Shown here in pieces: positions 13,016 to 26,215 of a DNA stretch of 64,000 bases. The number at the start of each line of letters is the position of its first letter. Position 1 is the first letter of the stretch. A model generated the notes under the pieces. It searched no databases, was not told the origin of the DNA, and worked only from the letters and a program-made list of their open reading frames with translations. Origin of the DNA: Tillus elongatus (Eukaryota > Arthropoda > Insecta > Coleoptera > Cleridae); contig OZ023265.1 of the NCBI GenBank assembly GCA_964006375.1, forward strand, positions 114,879,358-114,943,357. The letters run 5' to 3'. A program made the position numbers and the translations under genes.

Positions 13016-13975
13016 CGCTTACTATGTACCTGCATTTCAAATCGACATGCAGTTTAAGCTCGGTGACAAAGTGTTTACCTATTCAGCTGAACTCGTCGCA
13101 ATTGTGGAATCCTAACAGTTTATTGGTCAACATTCAATACAACGTGCAAATATATTTAGTGATAGCAACAGTAGCCTGGATAAATTAAAACATCTTTCTG
13201 CCAATTCAAACTGTAATTACTTAGTTGCAAATATAATTACTGTAATTACAATTTTACAAAATGCAGGAATGGCCCTTAGTTTGGTTTGCGTATAAGCACA
13301 CTGTGGAATCGTTTCCAATGAAAAAGCTGACTTGTCAGCTTAAGAGACCATAGAGTCTGAAGAGGAAAAACATAATTTATGTCCAATAACTGACATGCTA
13401 CCTTTAGTTTCAGAAAGAATCGTGAAACGCTAGATACGTGTAATACTAAAGGTAAATAATATAAACCTTCACAACCTCTTCTAGCTGCAGTTCCGTGGTT
13501 TTCATATATATCTGTCAATAAATCCACTACAGTTAAAATCTGTAGACTAAGGTTTGGCCATGCCTTGGTTGCTTCTTATCTTTTTAAAATTAATTTAAAT
13601 AGAGACCCAAATTGTGATTGCGACGAAATTGGGGATACTGAACATATGTTTTTAAACTGCCAACAGAAAACAAACCAAATTTATTATTTTACTAATCAGA
13701 TTACCCATCTAAAGTGTGTTAATTGTCCCTTTAACTTACCGCAACTTATGTGTACTAAAATGCTGACATATACATACTAATAGAAAAAATATCGCTAATT
13801 TAAAAATTAGTGTATACCGTTGCGATAACTTGATCTGCTATAAAAATTTTAGCCTATGTAAATGTAATGGTCCTACTGTCTGTCCTATTGTAGTCCAACT
13901 CTTTAATGGTAAAGAGGGTCTTGTTTGTTTGTGTGTTTTAAAGCTACCTAGAGAGACCCCTAAGACATGACGCGT
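13016..13975 (+). pseudogene. Non-LTR retrotransposon RNase H and C-terminal zinc-finger remnant
   Basis: Conceptual pieces are AELVAIVESLQFIGQH (RNase H Glu region), NIFSDSNSSLDKLKHL (FSDS, catalytic Asp), AHCGIVSNEKADLS (the WxPxHxGIxGNExAD signature), then LRFGHALVASYLFKINLNRD and CDCDEIGDTEHMFLNC (zinc-binding end of LINE ORF2). Stops and frameshifts separate them. With the linker upstream this is one LINE that lost its RT. About 200 bp of 3' untranslated-like sequence follows. Confidence 0.72.
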
Positions 13976-15504
13976 GTGTCCCCGTGATACCGTATTATTA
14001 TCAGGTATTAGCAATATAATAATATTAAAAAATAAATGAGAAAAACACCAATGGACAATACAAAAAAGAACGATTTTGTGCTAGGAAAAAAATAAAAAAA
14101 TAATTAAATAGAAAGAGGACTAAAACACCCGACATTTTTGTGAAACATACTGATCTAACAAAGCCAATTCAAAAAATTATACCAAATAAATAAAAGTAAT
14201 ACTGCTGATGTAAGGTGTGGGAAAAATGCGCGCAAGGAACACTGCCGTAGTCATGTAACTTAGCAAAAAACAAAGCTTTATAAACATTCAATATTAGGTG
14301 AAATTATATCAAGTTAAAACAATTGTATTATCAAAAATATACGTCCACATTCCTTTATATTAACTAATGTTATTTATACAATGAAACTAAAACTAAACCC
14401 TATATGGAATTGATAGAATTAAAAGTTAGCACGACGCAGAAATTCAATAATACATTAAATACATCCAATAGTACAACTATTTAGTTTGAGCTATTCTCTG
14501 GCACTCAAATTGATCCAAAGGAAAGAAATCGGCGGAATATTCAGCTCCCTAGAGCTAAAAGTTTTGGCCCACTTGGGTAGCGGTACGTCAAGGCCTTTAC
14601 TTGAATCCAACGTAAGATGCAGACGTAAGGTAATTGTCAAACTTCTGATTATGCCTCAACAACATTAGATACTGGTGTTAAAATAGAAATGAGATTACAT
14701 TGGCTAGCTCCCAACACCTTAGATAATGGCGATAAGGTAGAAATTATGGCCACTGATCATGTCCCAAAACATTCGATAGGGGAGTACGGAAGAAGGCAGA
14801 ATTGTACCTCGCAACCTATTCAAAATTAAATCAATTACTTGTAATGCTTGAGTTAAAAAAAAATCAAGATAATATTACTTACCCTGCAAAAAAGCGTCGT
14901 TCTTGGATAAATTGCGCAATCGGGCACTACTTTTACACTTAATTTATAGCCTCTTGTTGTGAATAACTCTTGCACCGTTTCAATAACCTATTTCAAATAA
15001 GGTAGGTACACAGCAGAAAGAATGTCACAATCGGTTGTCTCCAGTTCCCACCTCTGCTTGCGCAGTCTCTACATTATTGTTTCAATGCTAATGTTATGCC
15101 TCTCGAACGTAAAAACTCGTTCCATATGAGCTGTAGCGCGCTTCATTGTTGGCAGGCGTTTGTCAATAACAGAGCTTGAAATTTTAAGGTAAGTCTCGAT
15201 TACGATCTGACAATTTTCTGATCAAAATATCAATCCTTGTCGTGAGATTTTATGACCCAATTTTGTGAGCGTTACAATATAAAAGCAATATTCTATGAAG
15301 AAGGAATTAATTCCTGAGAAAAATTGTGGCTGCCAATATAATATAAAGTAATCCACAAATATTATATATCCATAGCCTTCTAGGAAAACACAGCGAAATT
15401 TGAAGTTGGTGGTGGACATTTCAAGTTGTTCAGTTGTTACTTTGAAGTATACTGAATAAAATATATCAGTACATAAAATATTACATTACATACAATAGAT
15501 AATC
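13976..15504. other. No recognised gene
   Basis: AT-rich. A stretch at about 14480-14830 and one at 15040-15160 are less AT-rich and may be decayed elements, but no domain could be read. Confidence 0.4.
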
Positions 15505-15710
15505 CCTTACACTTGTACTTGAACATGGTGAGATGTACGATAGGGTCGCCATCTTACAAGGTTCTAGGAGGCTGGATACCATAAGCGTATTACTTTATAG
15601 GTGTGTTCCCGCTGTAATTAGTATATCGCACTGGCGAACTCTAACTAGAGCAAAACCGGTCTGCGTTTCTAATTATGGTGAAAATACATCTAGCCTTACA
15701 CTTGTACTTG
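15505..15710. mobile_element. 172-bp insert flanked by 17-bp direct repeats
   Basis: CCTTACACTTGTACTTG is present at 15505-15521 and again, identically, at 15694-15710. The 172 bp between is less AT-rich than its surroundings and has no poly-A. The arrangement fits a target-site duplication around a SINE-like insert, but a chance or gene-conversion repeat cannot be excluded. Confidence 0.45.
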
Positions 15711-16111
15711 TTACCCAGAGAAATGCTTTAGAAATCTTTTGGCTCAACATACTTAAAGCGTAACAACCCTCGCAACATTTTAAAAGGAATGTTGGGTCAT
15801 GTGGTACATCTTTTTTAGGGAAAACATTCAGTGGCACCGTACCCTAACAGGCTACTACGACAGACAAAGTCATGGTTGCGAATAAAAGGCGACATTACTT
15901 TTTGACTGTGATGATAATGATTCTCTGTTACCTCGGTTGTATCAGAGTGCTGTTGGCACTGATAATTTAATATTAAGTATTTAAAATAACTACATTACCT
16001 CTTCTGCCTACTAAATCTTTATAACAACCACACGAAATGATAAGAAAACTCGTTAACTGACAAAATTTGACAATGGTGTAATCACGCTGATCATTTTTCA
16101 ACAAAGACTTA

Positions 16112-16348
16112 GCATTATCCACCATGTAGCACCACCCCCGTATCATCCTTAATGAAGAGCAGGCCAGGGTACAGCAGAGGCATCCGACAGAGAAGCTGGA
16201 GTTCCTCTATACCGAGTTCCGGACCTAGAAAATCGTCACAAGCCGTGACTCCAGCCAGAGCCAGTTGCGTCTGCATTGTCGTGCGATACACATCGCAAGC
16301 CGGCTCAATGTGAGCCCCAAATTCACAATACACTAACACGCGCTTTTG
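16112..16348 (-). other. Candidate conserved exon or unrecognised ORF
   Basis: The minus strand is open for at least 75 codons with a soluble, non-repetitive composition unlike the AT-rich surroundings. It reads VLVYCEFGAHIEPACDVYR, then TTMQTQLALAGVTACDDFLG, LGIEELQLLCRMPLLYPG and LLFIKDDTGVVLHG. An AG lies just upstream (about 16347) and a GT occurs in the final CATGGTGG, so an internal exon is possible. I do not recognise the family. It could equally be a scrap of an unrecognised transposable element. Confidence 0.35.
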
Positions 16349-16876
16349 ACAGTAGTTATGATGAATTTTAAATCTATCCCATCTCTCGCTTTAATAGTAT
16401 AATAACATTATATAATATTAGTATCTCATGCCTTAACATCTTGTAAACGTGTATTTAAAATTCATTATACTTAAAATAAATAATTAAAAATCTTCACCTA
16501 ATATCGCATTATCAGATATATTCCAAATATAAGTTTAATGAAAAAGCCGTAGTGATAGACATTTAAAACATAATTATCAAGGTTCTTTAGGTCGCAGGAA
16601 TCCAATTAAAAAACCCGTAGTGATAGACATTTAAAATAATAATATTGGGACACTCCATTACATAAAATAAGTGTGCGTTGTTTAAGTTGTTCGAACTAAA
16701 GTTGCTTTTTTTTAATTAGAAAAGTTTTAAGCCAGTCATAAAAATGCCGTGGATTAAGTCCTGTTTGTGCCACCAGGAAAAGAAAAAGTCACCAGAGATA
16801 AGTCCACCAATTCATCTTCTATTAAAGGTAAGACCTTTGACTACCTTTATTTTCTCACATTTTAAATACATAATAA
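16349..16876. other. No recognised gene; one short direct repeat
   Basis: AT-rich. CCGTAGTGATAGACATTTAA occurs at 16547 and again at 16615, 68 bp apart. Confidence 0.6.
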
Positions 16877-17112
16877 GTACACTTTGAGAACACCCAAATC
16901 ACCACAACACATACTTCAGAGACCTTACGATCGTTTCGTTGACAAAGTCAACATCTTCAGAGGAAGAAAAAAATCTGAATTTTTCTTCCTCTGAAGATGT
17001 TGACTTTGTCAACGAAACGATCGTAAGGTCTCTGAAATAGGTGTTGTGGTGATTTGGGTGTTCTCAAAGTGTACTTATTAGTGCTCATCACAGGTTCCAG
17101 TTTTCACATAGT
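16877..17112. repeat. PLE lineage-1 tail palindrome
   Basis: The left arm runs TACACTTTGAGAACACCC, ATCACCACAACACATACTTC, GACCTTACGATCGTTTCG and AAAGTCAACATCTTCAGAGG. The right arm is its near-perfect complement from CCTCTGAAGATGTTGACTTT to GAACAC...GTGTACTTA. Arms are about 100 bp with a 10-15-bp centre (AAAAAAATCTGAATTTTT). The tail continues for one copy as AGTGCTCATCACAGGTTCC. This is two tails joined tail-to-tail. Confidence 0.85.
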
Positions 17113-17234
17113 GTTTTAAATACACTTACTTATTTTCCTGGTACATTTAAAATCAGTACGAAACAGAGTTAATGCTTGTTTGATATTATTTATTAAGTAT
17201 ATTACATCCTATAGCTTTTTTTCAAAATAACTTC

Positions 17235-17380
17235 CATATTCGGTTTTTAGTGAATTTTATTTAAAAAAAATCACTAATGAGGAGATCTCGACTATTGAAT
17301 TGTAAAAAGATTTCTTCAAATGAGCGCTAATTAGGCCCCCTAGAACACATATTCGGGGTCAATTTGAATTTTTATACTAT

Positions 17381-17471
<91 letters not shown>

Positions 17472-18125
17472 ACCGATAACCTAAAAAATAATGGGCCGAT
17501 CTTGATCAAATTTGGTGAATACCTTCCTTTTGCAAGTGGCTTGGGTAAGTTCGTTACCCAGGAAAATCGGCCCAGGTTTTCCCGGAAAATTTTGTGATTT
17601 CTTTCTAAAAACATTTATATCTCTTGAAATAACAAAGTCAGGACAACCAAATTTGCTACGCGTATTTGTATTATAAGGAGTGAAGCATGTACCAAAATTT
17701 AGGTCTCTAGGTTTAAAGACAAAAAGTTACGGGCAACTAAATAAACAAATTTTGGAGTTTTCCTCAAAACGTCAAACTCGCAATTTGAAACGTCAAAATT
17801 GGCAATGGTTAGGCAAAAAACGTGAAACAAATACGGATTGTGAAAAGAAAATGTTGCAAGAAGAGTGTTCTGCGCACCCTTAAGTTTCAGATTAAACCGT
17901 CATTGCCCTTCATTTTACTCAACTATTTACAGAAAATTCATTTCAAATAGACCCTTTCTATGATGCTTTGGGTGTCGGTTTAGTTAAGTTGATGCTTTCG
18001 CTGTAGGTTTAGTGAATTTTATGGTTTAACGTTCTATAATTTTTAGCTAATTTTCGTAGAACAAATTCGTTAATGCATTTTTGCATTTTTTAAATCGAAA
18101 TATGATGCATGTTTGTAAGAAAAAA
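17235..18125 (+). repeat. TAR family copy: L arm, TA tract, M arm
   Basis: The most complete TAR copy. Its L arm (17250-17382) has CACTAATGAGGAGATCTCG, GCGCTAATTAGGCCCCCTAG and ACACATATTCGGGGTC. The M arm (17469 onward) has CACACCGATAACCTAAAAAA, GGTAAGTTCGTTACCCAGG and TTTTCCCGGAAAATTTTG. It then runs through AAACGTCAAACTCGCAATTT to TTGCATTTTTTAAATCG and joins the B unit. A 67-codon open frame at 17680-17883 is within this repeat and is not considered a gene. Confidence 0.85.
17383..17468. repeat. (TA)n microsatellite inside TAR
   Basis: Perfect TA tract at the canonical L/M junction of a nearly complete TAR copy. Confidence 0.98.
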
Positions 18126-18412
18126 ATCTGGACGCAGTAAGTGCGTTTTGGTAGCGAATTTTCATTAAACCCTTCAAATTTCAATAACTCAACTTGCTAT
18201 TAACGTAAGTTTTGTTGGTTAGGAAGCCAATAGTTAAGTTTATTTTCGGAAATTTTTTGTATATTTTCAAATAAGTAATTTTGATAAAATATAGTATATT
18301 GTTTCTACTACATAGGCTATACCGGTAATCAGATTGATGCCTGGTCGCATTTGCTATTAAAAACTTTTTTATGAAAATTCACTTCCATAACGCATTTGAT
18401 GCGTCTAGACTT
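18126..18412 (+). repeat. TAR B unit with inverted ends
   Basis: Begins TCTGGACGCAGTAAGTGCG and ends inverted with AACGCATTTGATGCGTCTAG. Both ends can form ACGCA-N5-TGCGT. Internal blocks are as in the 7305-7606 copy. Confidence 0.88.
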
Positions 18413-18427
18413 TTACTAAATACAGAC

Positions 18428-18575
18428 CTAGAGACTATTTCTCTGGCTTCACAAATGTTTGTTTTCTTTTCTGTAACTGATTTTGCTGCATGACAGCATC
18501 ATCATACAGCAAAACTAGTCACAGAAAACAAATCATTTGGGAAGCCAGAGAAATAGTTTCTACGTTTGTACTTAG
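18428..18575. repeat. PLE lineage-2 tail palindrome
   Basis: GAGACTATTTCTCTGGCTTC, then TTGTTTTCTTTTCTGTAACT and GATTTTGCTGCATGA, is mirrored by TCATACAGCAAAACTAGTCA, CAGAAAACAAATCATTTG and GGAAGCCAGAGAAATAGTTT. The same tail (AAAACCGGTTACAGAGAGG ... GAAGCCAAAGAAGTAGTCTC) follows the GIY-YIG of the PLE at 48.3-49.5 kb. Confidence 0.75.
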
Positions 18576-20228
<1,653 letters not shown>

Positions 20229-20330
20229 CCAACCGATAACACAAAAATTAATTAACCGATTTTGATGAAATTTGGTAAGTACGTTTCTTTTATTAATAGA
20301 TTGGATGAGTTCGTTAGCCATTTCCGAACA
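20229..20330 (+). repeat. TAR M-arm fragment
   Basis: CCAACCGATAACACAAAAAT, TTTTGATGAAATTTGGTAAG and GGATGAGTTCGTTAGCCAT match the M arm; truncated after about 100 bp. Confidence 0.8.
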
Positions 20331-21138
20331 TTTTTAAATTTGCATTTTTTTTTGACGTCTCCGTATGATATTGTAATTTTTCTAGACATGTGTGCTTCAA
20401 GTGGACCTTCCTTTATCTTGTGCAATTCGAAAACTGTATGAAGAATAATTGCTAACTAGTGAAACATCAATTTTTATACGAAACAAATTGTAACAACCAG
20501 CCCCGTAAATGTCTGTTTCATACGTGTGGTTAGTTTATTATATTTCTGACATGCAAAATATACAGTGTGTTTTATTAATCACTACAAACAACTTGGGGAA
20601 ATAATTTATGTTCAGTTTTGAGAGCAATGTAACATATTTAAATTAAGGCCTTCTCTGAGAAAAACATTACCACGTTGAAACGGGGTCAAAAATTCGAATT
20701 AAAATAATTTTCTTGCAAGCGGCTCAGAATTTTAACATAAATGTTCTAGGCGGACAGTTTCCTTTAAGGGGGCGAACCGCACTACCCATTTTATCCTTTT
20801 TCTAATATTTTTTATTTATTTTAAAGTTCATACTTTACTAGCTGCCTCGTAAAATTCCTTCAATTTTTTTCAGTTTGCGGAAGAAAGATAACATTCGACG
20901 ACTCGCACAAATGACCGTCTTAATTAAAAAAAAAAGATTCAGTAACCATAAGAATGTAAAGTTTGCCGCGATCCAAATATTTTGGCATTACCGAAAGTTG
21001 TAAATTTATGAAATTTCAGGCCATTGTCATTATTTATTTAATTTAGTTTCAGCTGTACTCTGGATTTTAGTAGATAAAAAATATTGCATTCAAGATTTAA
21101 ACACACAACTAACTTAAATGAATAATGACATTAGTGCG
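20331..21138. other. No recognised gene
   Basis: AT-rich spacer; nothing assignable on either strand. Confidence 0.45.
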
Positions 21139-21475
21139 AAAGTTATATAAAATTATAACCGACCATAATGTTCAAAATGTACATTCTGGATTGTTCGCAG
21201 AGCCAATATATCTTGTTGGCCCATTCGCCACAAAATAATTTTGGTGGGGAAAGATAAACGGGAAGGGCATACGTTTCCACTTGCACTTATAGCTGCAGCT
21301 ACGGTCCACAATGTTTCTTGTTTTTTTAAATGTCACGAAACCAACCTGCTTAGAACATTTCCTGGCTATAATTCGGTTAGGTCTCGGTACAGTGATGACA
21401 CCGGTTGCGTCTAAATTGTAGATGTCTTGATATTTGAACTGTGAGCACTCCATAACTTTCCGCAAAAGACTGGAA
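21139..21475 (-). pseudogene. pogo-like (DDE_1) transposase fragment
   Basis: The minus strand encodes ECSQFKYQDIYNLDATGVIT, then VPRPNRIIARKCSKQVGFVT. After a frameshift it continues as LWTVAAAISASGNVCPSRLS, then FPTKIILWRMGQQDILALRT. This corresponds to the pogo/Tigger/jerky DDE_1 domain around its first catalytic Asp (IYNxDETG). Here Glu of DETG is Ala, the segment is frameshifted, and it stops after about 100 residues. The N-terminal DNA-binding domain and the later catalytic residues are missing. It acted as a cut-and-paste transposase; it is now a fossil. Confidence 0.78.
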
Positions 21476-22642
21476 TATTAATATACATATTCTCTGTAAA
21501 ACTAGTGAGTCTACTGAGAGGATAATAGTGTTGAATGGCGTTTGTGGAATCCGACAACAAGAGCTGAAGCTATTGTGTTATCTTGACAGTATTTTTGAAT
21601 CTTAATATTATTTTTAACGGTAGTTCCATACGCAACTAATCTCACCTCTTTTACTCATAAGTTCAAAACACATTTAAGAATACTTATCTAAATACTCAGC
21701 AAGTCTCTTTTCTATATTATGAGATCCTGAGAAAGCCTCTATAAATATAGACACTTGCATTTTAAATTCATCAGTTTTACCTCTCTTTTTTTACAAAACC
21801 ATTGTAAAATCATAAATCTCAAGTCAAATTTGTCTGTTACCTCAGTAGCTGCGTATTAGCTAACCCCAAACACCAATTTAGCATTGAACCAGGTAAAACA
21901 ATATAAAACTATATATTACAAGAATTTGCAACGATAAAAATTCACTCTTAAATGTACTTACCTTTGTAAAAAATATGCACAAGCTTTACGTCAGTAGCAT
22001 AAACCTTTAAAACAAGCTGTAGAAGACATTAGCATTATAAAACGATACAAAAATTAAAGAAGTGCACTCGTTTGCGAATTCCGATAAAAATGTGCCCCAG
22101 TTTCCAAGAAGATTCCGCAAACTTTTTGGCTCGCCTTGCCACTACGACCGAACCACGAGCCCATTGCGACGATCCGGAGATTAAATATCAGTGATAAAAG
22201 CAGAAGGATTAAATTAGAAAATTGAGGAAAAGATCGCACAAAGCCAGCCAAAAATATGCTTTTTTGCAAGACAGGTCTTGAATTGATTTTTACCCGCCAT
22301 ATCCTTCAGACCATCAGACTTAGAACCTTTTAAAACTTAAACGATTTTCGACAAACCACGATGTACCTATATGTGACGCTGAGGGACGGATTAAAGATCA
22401 AGATAAAGATTGTGTTTAAAGGGTTTCGAAATGCTTTATAGCTGCTATAGCTGCTAAATATATAAGTCCTATAGAAGATCTCCATGAAAAGGAAAAAAAT
22501 AGTTTTGACCAATTCTTGTGTTAGGTATTATAGGCTAAGCAAACTTGAATGTTAAGATAAAATATTAGCAGCTTAAGTTGTTGTCTGTCGCATTTCAATG
22601 TTATACTGCGATAAAAAATATATTGACCAAACTATTAGGGTC
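21476..22642. other. No recognised gene
   Basis: AT-rich. A 71-codon frame at 22054-22269 (minus) is in slightly GC-richer sequence but has no recognisable domain. Confidence 0.45.
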
Positions 22643-23107
22643 TTTAACTTAACAGAAAAGTTATATATGCTTACAGGAAAAAAACTGGTGCTTGGGCAGC
22701 ATATAGTATTACGCACCATAATATAAATTTTAGTAGTATTTTCATTTAACATTGTAAAGTGTTTCCAAATAAAACAATCTTCTTGGCAGATTTTGAAATC
22801 ACATTAAATACAAATTTTATTGACACAAAAAATCACTTATTCTGTAAACCATTTTTACATATGACATGAATCGATTTAACTTAACAGAAAAGTTATATAT
22901 GCTTACAGGAAAAAAAACAGGTGCTTGGGCAGAATATAGTATTACGCACCATAATATAAATTTTAGTAGTATTTTCATTTAACATTGTAAAGTGTTTCCA
23001 AATAAAACAATCTTCTTGGCAGATTTTGAAATCACATTAAATACAAATTTTATTGACACAAAAAATCACTTATTCTGTAAACCATTTTTACATATGACAT
23101 GAATCGA
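22643..23107 (+). repeat. Recent 232-bp tandem duplication
   Basis: TTTAACTTAACAGAAAAGTT starts at 22643 and again at 22875. The two units run in parallel to ATATGACATGAATCGA. I see only about three differences (an extra A in an A run, CTGG versus CAGG, GCAGC versus GCAGA), so the duplication is young or maintained. It shows no coding potential. Confidence 0.93.
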
Positions 23108-23800
23108 TAAAAACAAAAAATTAAATTGCAATCATCAGTTCGTCAGTTCATCTAATATGCCATTTTGGCGTTTCTTTATAAAATTTTCTAGAGGTGAAAA
23201 ATTCTGCACCCATTTAAGGGATTTTCTTTAATGTGTTACAGTCGTGATGCCCTTTTCTTTAGACAATTCGCTTAAAGACTCATAACATTAAGTACTGATT
23301 TGATTAAACATCGTAAAAAAGTCCTTGTAGAAATATAGACAAGCGATTATGTAGCAAATTCTAGTCATTTCCACCATAATTGGCAACAATATTTACTGTG
23401 GAAATTAAGTTGTTTCTAAATATAGTCGTGATATTTGTACCTCTGTGTTTGTGTGTTGACGTTTAACGTCATAAAGATTATCATGGTACACTTTTGCGAC
23501 ATGACTGTATAAATTATGAACATAATTATGCACGAATTTGACGTTATCTATTGTTTAAAATCTACATGAACCTATATTAACATACTAAGTAGGTATCTTA
23601 TAAGGCTGCGTTATTAGAATAAGTCTAAAGTAGTCAAACTCAGATTAGTTTTTGTCATTTAGGTAGTCAAAATTATTAACATCCACGGCTTAAAATGTTG
23701 AAAATGATATTTTAGCTCACTTTTTTCAGTGGACCTTTGTTATCACCATTTATTTTAAGTTTTGCTCAAAGTAAGCCTATGTTAATTAAAAAAAGTAATG
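23108..23800. other. No recognised gene
   Basis: AT-rich spacer. Confidence 0.45.
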
Positions 23801-24175
23801 CGGTGAGTTGGGTTGTTCAAATTGTATTTATAAGTGCTCATTACAAGTTCCAATCATCAGTTGAACTACGCTGAACAAAAGGCTATGCTACGTCGTTCCC
23901 CCGTTCCGATTATTTACACTCTCCCTGTTTTTATAAATTAATATGCTTGTATAAAATTATAATTTCGGTTTCTGCTTTATGTGTTTAATGACACTAAAAC
24001 AGTTAAGATCGGTTACATGAAGTGTATTAAAAAAAATCCGTGACTAAGTAAAGATTGGAACCCGTGATGAGCACTGATAGGCACACTTGGATAACTCAAA
24101 TCACCACAACACATTTAAAAAACCTGACGATCGTTGCACTAACCAAGTTAGCGTCATCAGAGGATGAATAATTCT
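23801..24175. repeat. Divergent pair of PLE lineage-1 tails
   Basis: TTATAAGTGCTCATTACAAG with TTCCAATCATCAGTTGAAC (23840-23878, plus orientation) is opposed by ATTGGAACCCGTGATGAGCA, CACACTTGGATAACTCAAAT, CACAACACATTTAAAAAACC and TGACGATCGTTGCACTAAC (24054-24140, inverted). About 160 bp of unrelated sequence separates them. The outer right edge has GCGTCATCAGAGGATGAAT. Confidence 0.7.
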
Positions 24176-25330
24176 AAATGTCTTATATCCAGAGCTCTAT
24201 TACCAAATATGTTCTTCTGCCGTGAATCACTTTCTGTTTTCTCGTAGGGAAACGGTGACAGAACCCTTTAGCTAACGTGAAAAACGGCATATTGTTCAAT
24301 GATTTTTATTTTTTCACGACATTTTGGTAACTGAGTAACACAAGCATTACTTACAGAATAAATATGTACTGCACCCGGGGCAGAACCGGATGGCATGCGT
24401 GGCAAAACCGGTTTCCAGTATTTTAATGCGACTGTTGCTTTGGAACTGCTCCGAGTCCTCTTTCAGCCAACCGGTGCAACCTTCATGTGTCCAGTTCTCC
24501 CATGAATGGCAACAATTTCTCAATTTCTATCTTCTCGGAACTTGTATTGTCTGTCGATTTTTAGATTGATTTTAATTTTTTTTGGGGTTTTACCTTTATA
24601 TTTAGAAACAATCTTGCCCCTGCCTTATGGACTTTCAATAGAGTTATTTTTCTGCAGCATGGTAGCCTCTAGTTTCTTCTTATATGGCGAATTTGATAAA
24701 ACTGCTTTCCCACCGCGACGTATTCTTATGGTAGTGGCTTTCTGTTACCACAAGGGGCTGCATTATATGCTTAGGAGACATAAGAAAAGTTACAGATTTT
24801 ATTACAAATTTCACTGCAGCTTCCGGTTGGTCTGAAGGTATTAGATTGTTTTCAGGTCTTTCCCTTTAATTTTTTTCTAGTTGCTTGTAATGTCTCGCTT
24901 AATGTTGATACTGGGTTTGATCGCCTAGAAGAGTTAGGTTGTGGTGTTGTCTTTCTAGATATTCTCCTAGAAGGGTCAACTACAGATTAATCTCTCTCTG
25001 AGACTTCCTAAATATCGTTGACTTCCGCTAGGTCTACAGCTTTTTGCTTAGTGGTCTGAGCAATTGCGAAGTCTTTAATACCTTACGGTTGGTAGGATAT
25101 TTTATGTTTTAGAAAATCTAGACAAAGCGGGTTGGACAGTTGCAGCTGTAATATGGACCAAACAATCTGCTGACTTGATATAGTGTAACTGCAGGTCTTA
25201 ACCACGTTCCAAATCCCTCTCTATAGAATATCTTTAATGATGTCATGAAAAGTATGTCTAGCGGCTGCACCCCAATGGTGCAAAAAGTGCAATAGAACAA
25301 CACTGTATTTTATAGCGAGCTATATGAACT
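24176..25330 (-). pseudogene. pogo-like (DDE_1) transposase, C-terminal remnant
   Basis: The minus strand at 25118-25303 reads GVQPLDILFMTSLKIFYREG, then FGTWLRPAVTLYQVSRLFG. This is the xLQPLDVxxFGPLKxxY ... TxxQVxxLFxxAY block near the end of the pogo DDE domain. Just upstream (about 25330-25375) a shifted frame has GHGTHSKN, resembling the DNHxSHxxN motif. Degenerate low-complexity C-terminal sequence continues to about 24500 with many stops. It is a different or rearranged copy relative to 21139-21475, because the order of domains on the strand is reversed. Confidence 0.7.
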
Positions 25331-25482
25331 ATGTGTTTTTGCTATGTGTTCCATGACCGACTAATATAAGCAAAACCAGATGATCCTATCAGATGAGAAA
25401 CGTCAGGTTTTTGACGTTGGTCGTAAATTTTTTTCTTCTCTTTAATAAGCTTCGACAAGTTTTTTGCGATACTTCTGCTTTT

Positions 25483-25719
25483 CTATATCTGACCCCTATA
25501 ATATTTATTTTTCGATTGTTCTATTAAAAGTGCAAGTTCATTTCTTTTAGTCATTATATCATAATGGTTTTTGTTTTGCTGTGACGTTGACTTAGATTTT
25601 TGTCTATCTAACTTTAAAATTTCACATAAGCTGTTAGTCCTTGAGTCAGCTGTGACATGGCTTTGCGGTAATAAAATAGGAAAATTGGTTATATCTACAT
25701 CCTCGGTACTGTAAAACAT
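25483..25719 (-). other. Unrecognised 78-codon open frame
   Basis: A charged, Gln/Lys/Ser-rich peptide (for example SKSTSQQNKNHYDIMTKRN) that could be the C-terminal tail of a transposon-encoded MADF/Myb-like protein. No defining motif is visible. Confidence 0.25.
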
Positions 25720-25762
25720 ATTCTAGCTAACTTTATTAAGTTCCTCTCCTACTTTACTATAT

Positions 25763-26072
25763 ATTGTGTCCAAGATAAGGATGGGATAGCATTGGGATAT
25801 TGGAAATGGTAGGAGTTACAATTTCATTTCAGTTATGAAAAAGTTGTGCAATTTAAAAATTTCATGATGTTTTTAAAAGTGAGCTATCTTGTACCGGTTT
25901 AGACTTTTTTTTAATTGTGTACTTTTCTCAAAATTCGTTTTAATTTTTTTCTGGCGTTATTTTAAAAGATATCCAAAAATGAACAATACTCTTCCATTGT
26001 TATTTTGTAGGTTGACCGTCATGTATTCTTAATACGACGTTTTGTCTTCGAGAAATCATCATCAAGTTAATT
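25763..26072. repeat. Left arm of a 2.8-kb inverted-repeat unit
   Basis: AAGATAAGGATGGGATAGCA, TTGGGATATTGGAAATGGTA and ATACGACGTTTTGTCTTCG are found, inverted and diverged, at 28310-28545 (GGTTTCTCTGAGATGAAACG; TACCATTTCCAATATCCCAA; GCATCCTTATCTTG). A LINE remnant lies between the arms. Confidence 0.75.
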
Positions 26073-26215
26073 TTTTTACGGGCTGGTTATTTTTATACAA
26101 AATATTAAAAAAAAAATAATTTGTAGGGTCTCGTGCTACAGCTAAAATTTTGCGTTACTTCATGACATGGTTTGTTTTTAGTAACAATTGGTGTTGTGTT
26201 CTAATGTTGGACCAG

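Noticed and set aside
17680..17883. Independent 67-codon gene
   Set aside because: The frame lies within the TAR M arm, which is repeated and non-coding elsewhere (inverse at 1.8-2.3 kb).
23801..24175. Promoter or attachment site between the divergent PLE tails
   Set aside because: The symmetry is fully explained by two opposed copies of a repeated tail; no specific regulatory motif could be supported.
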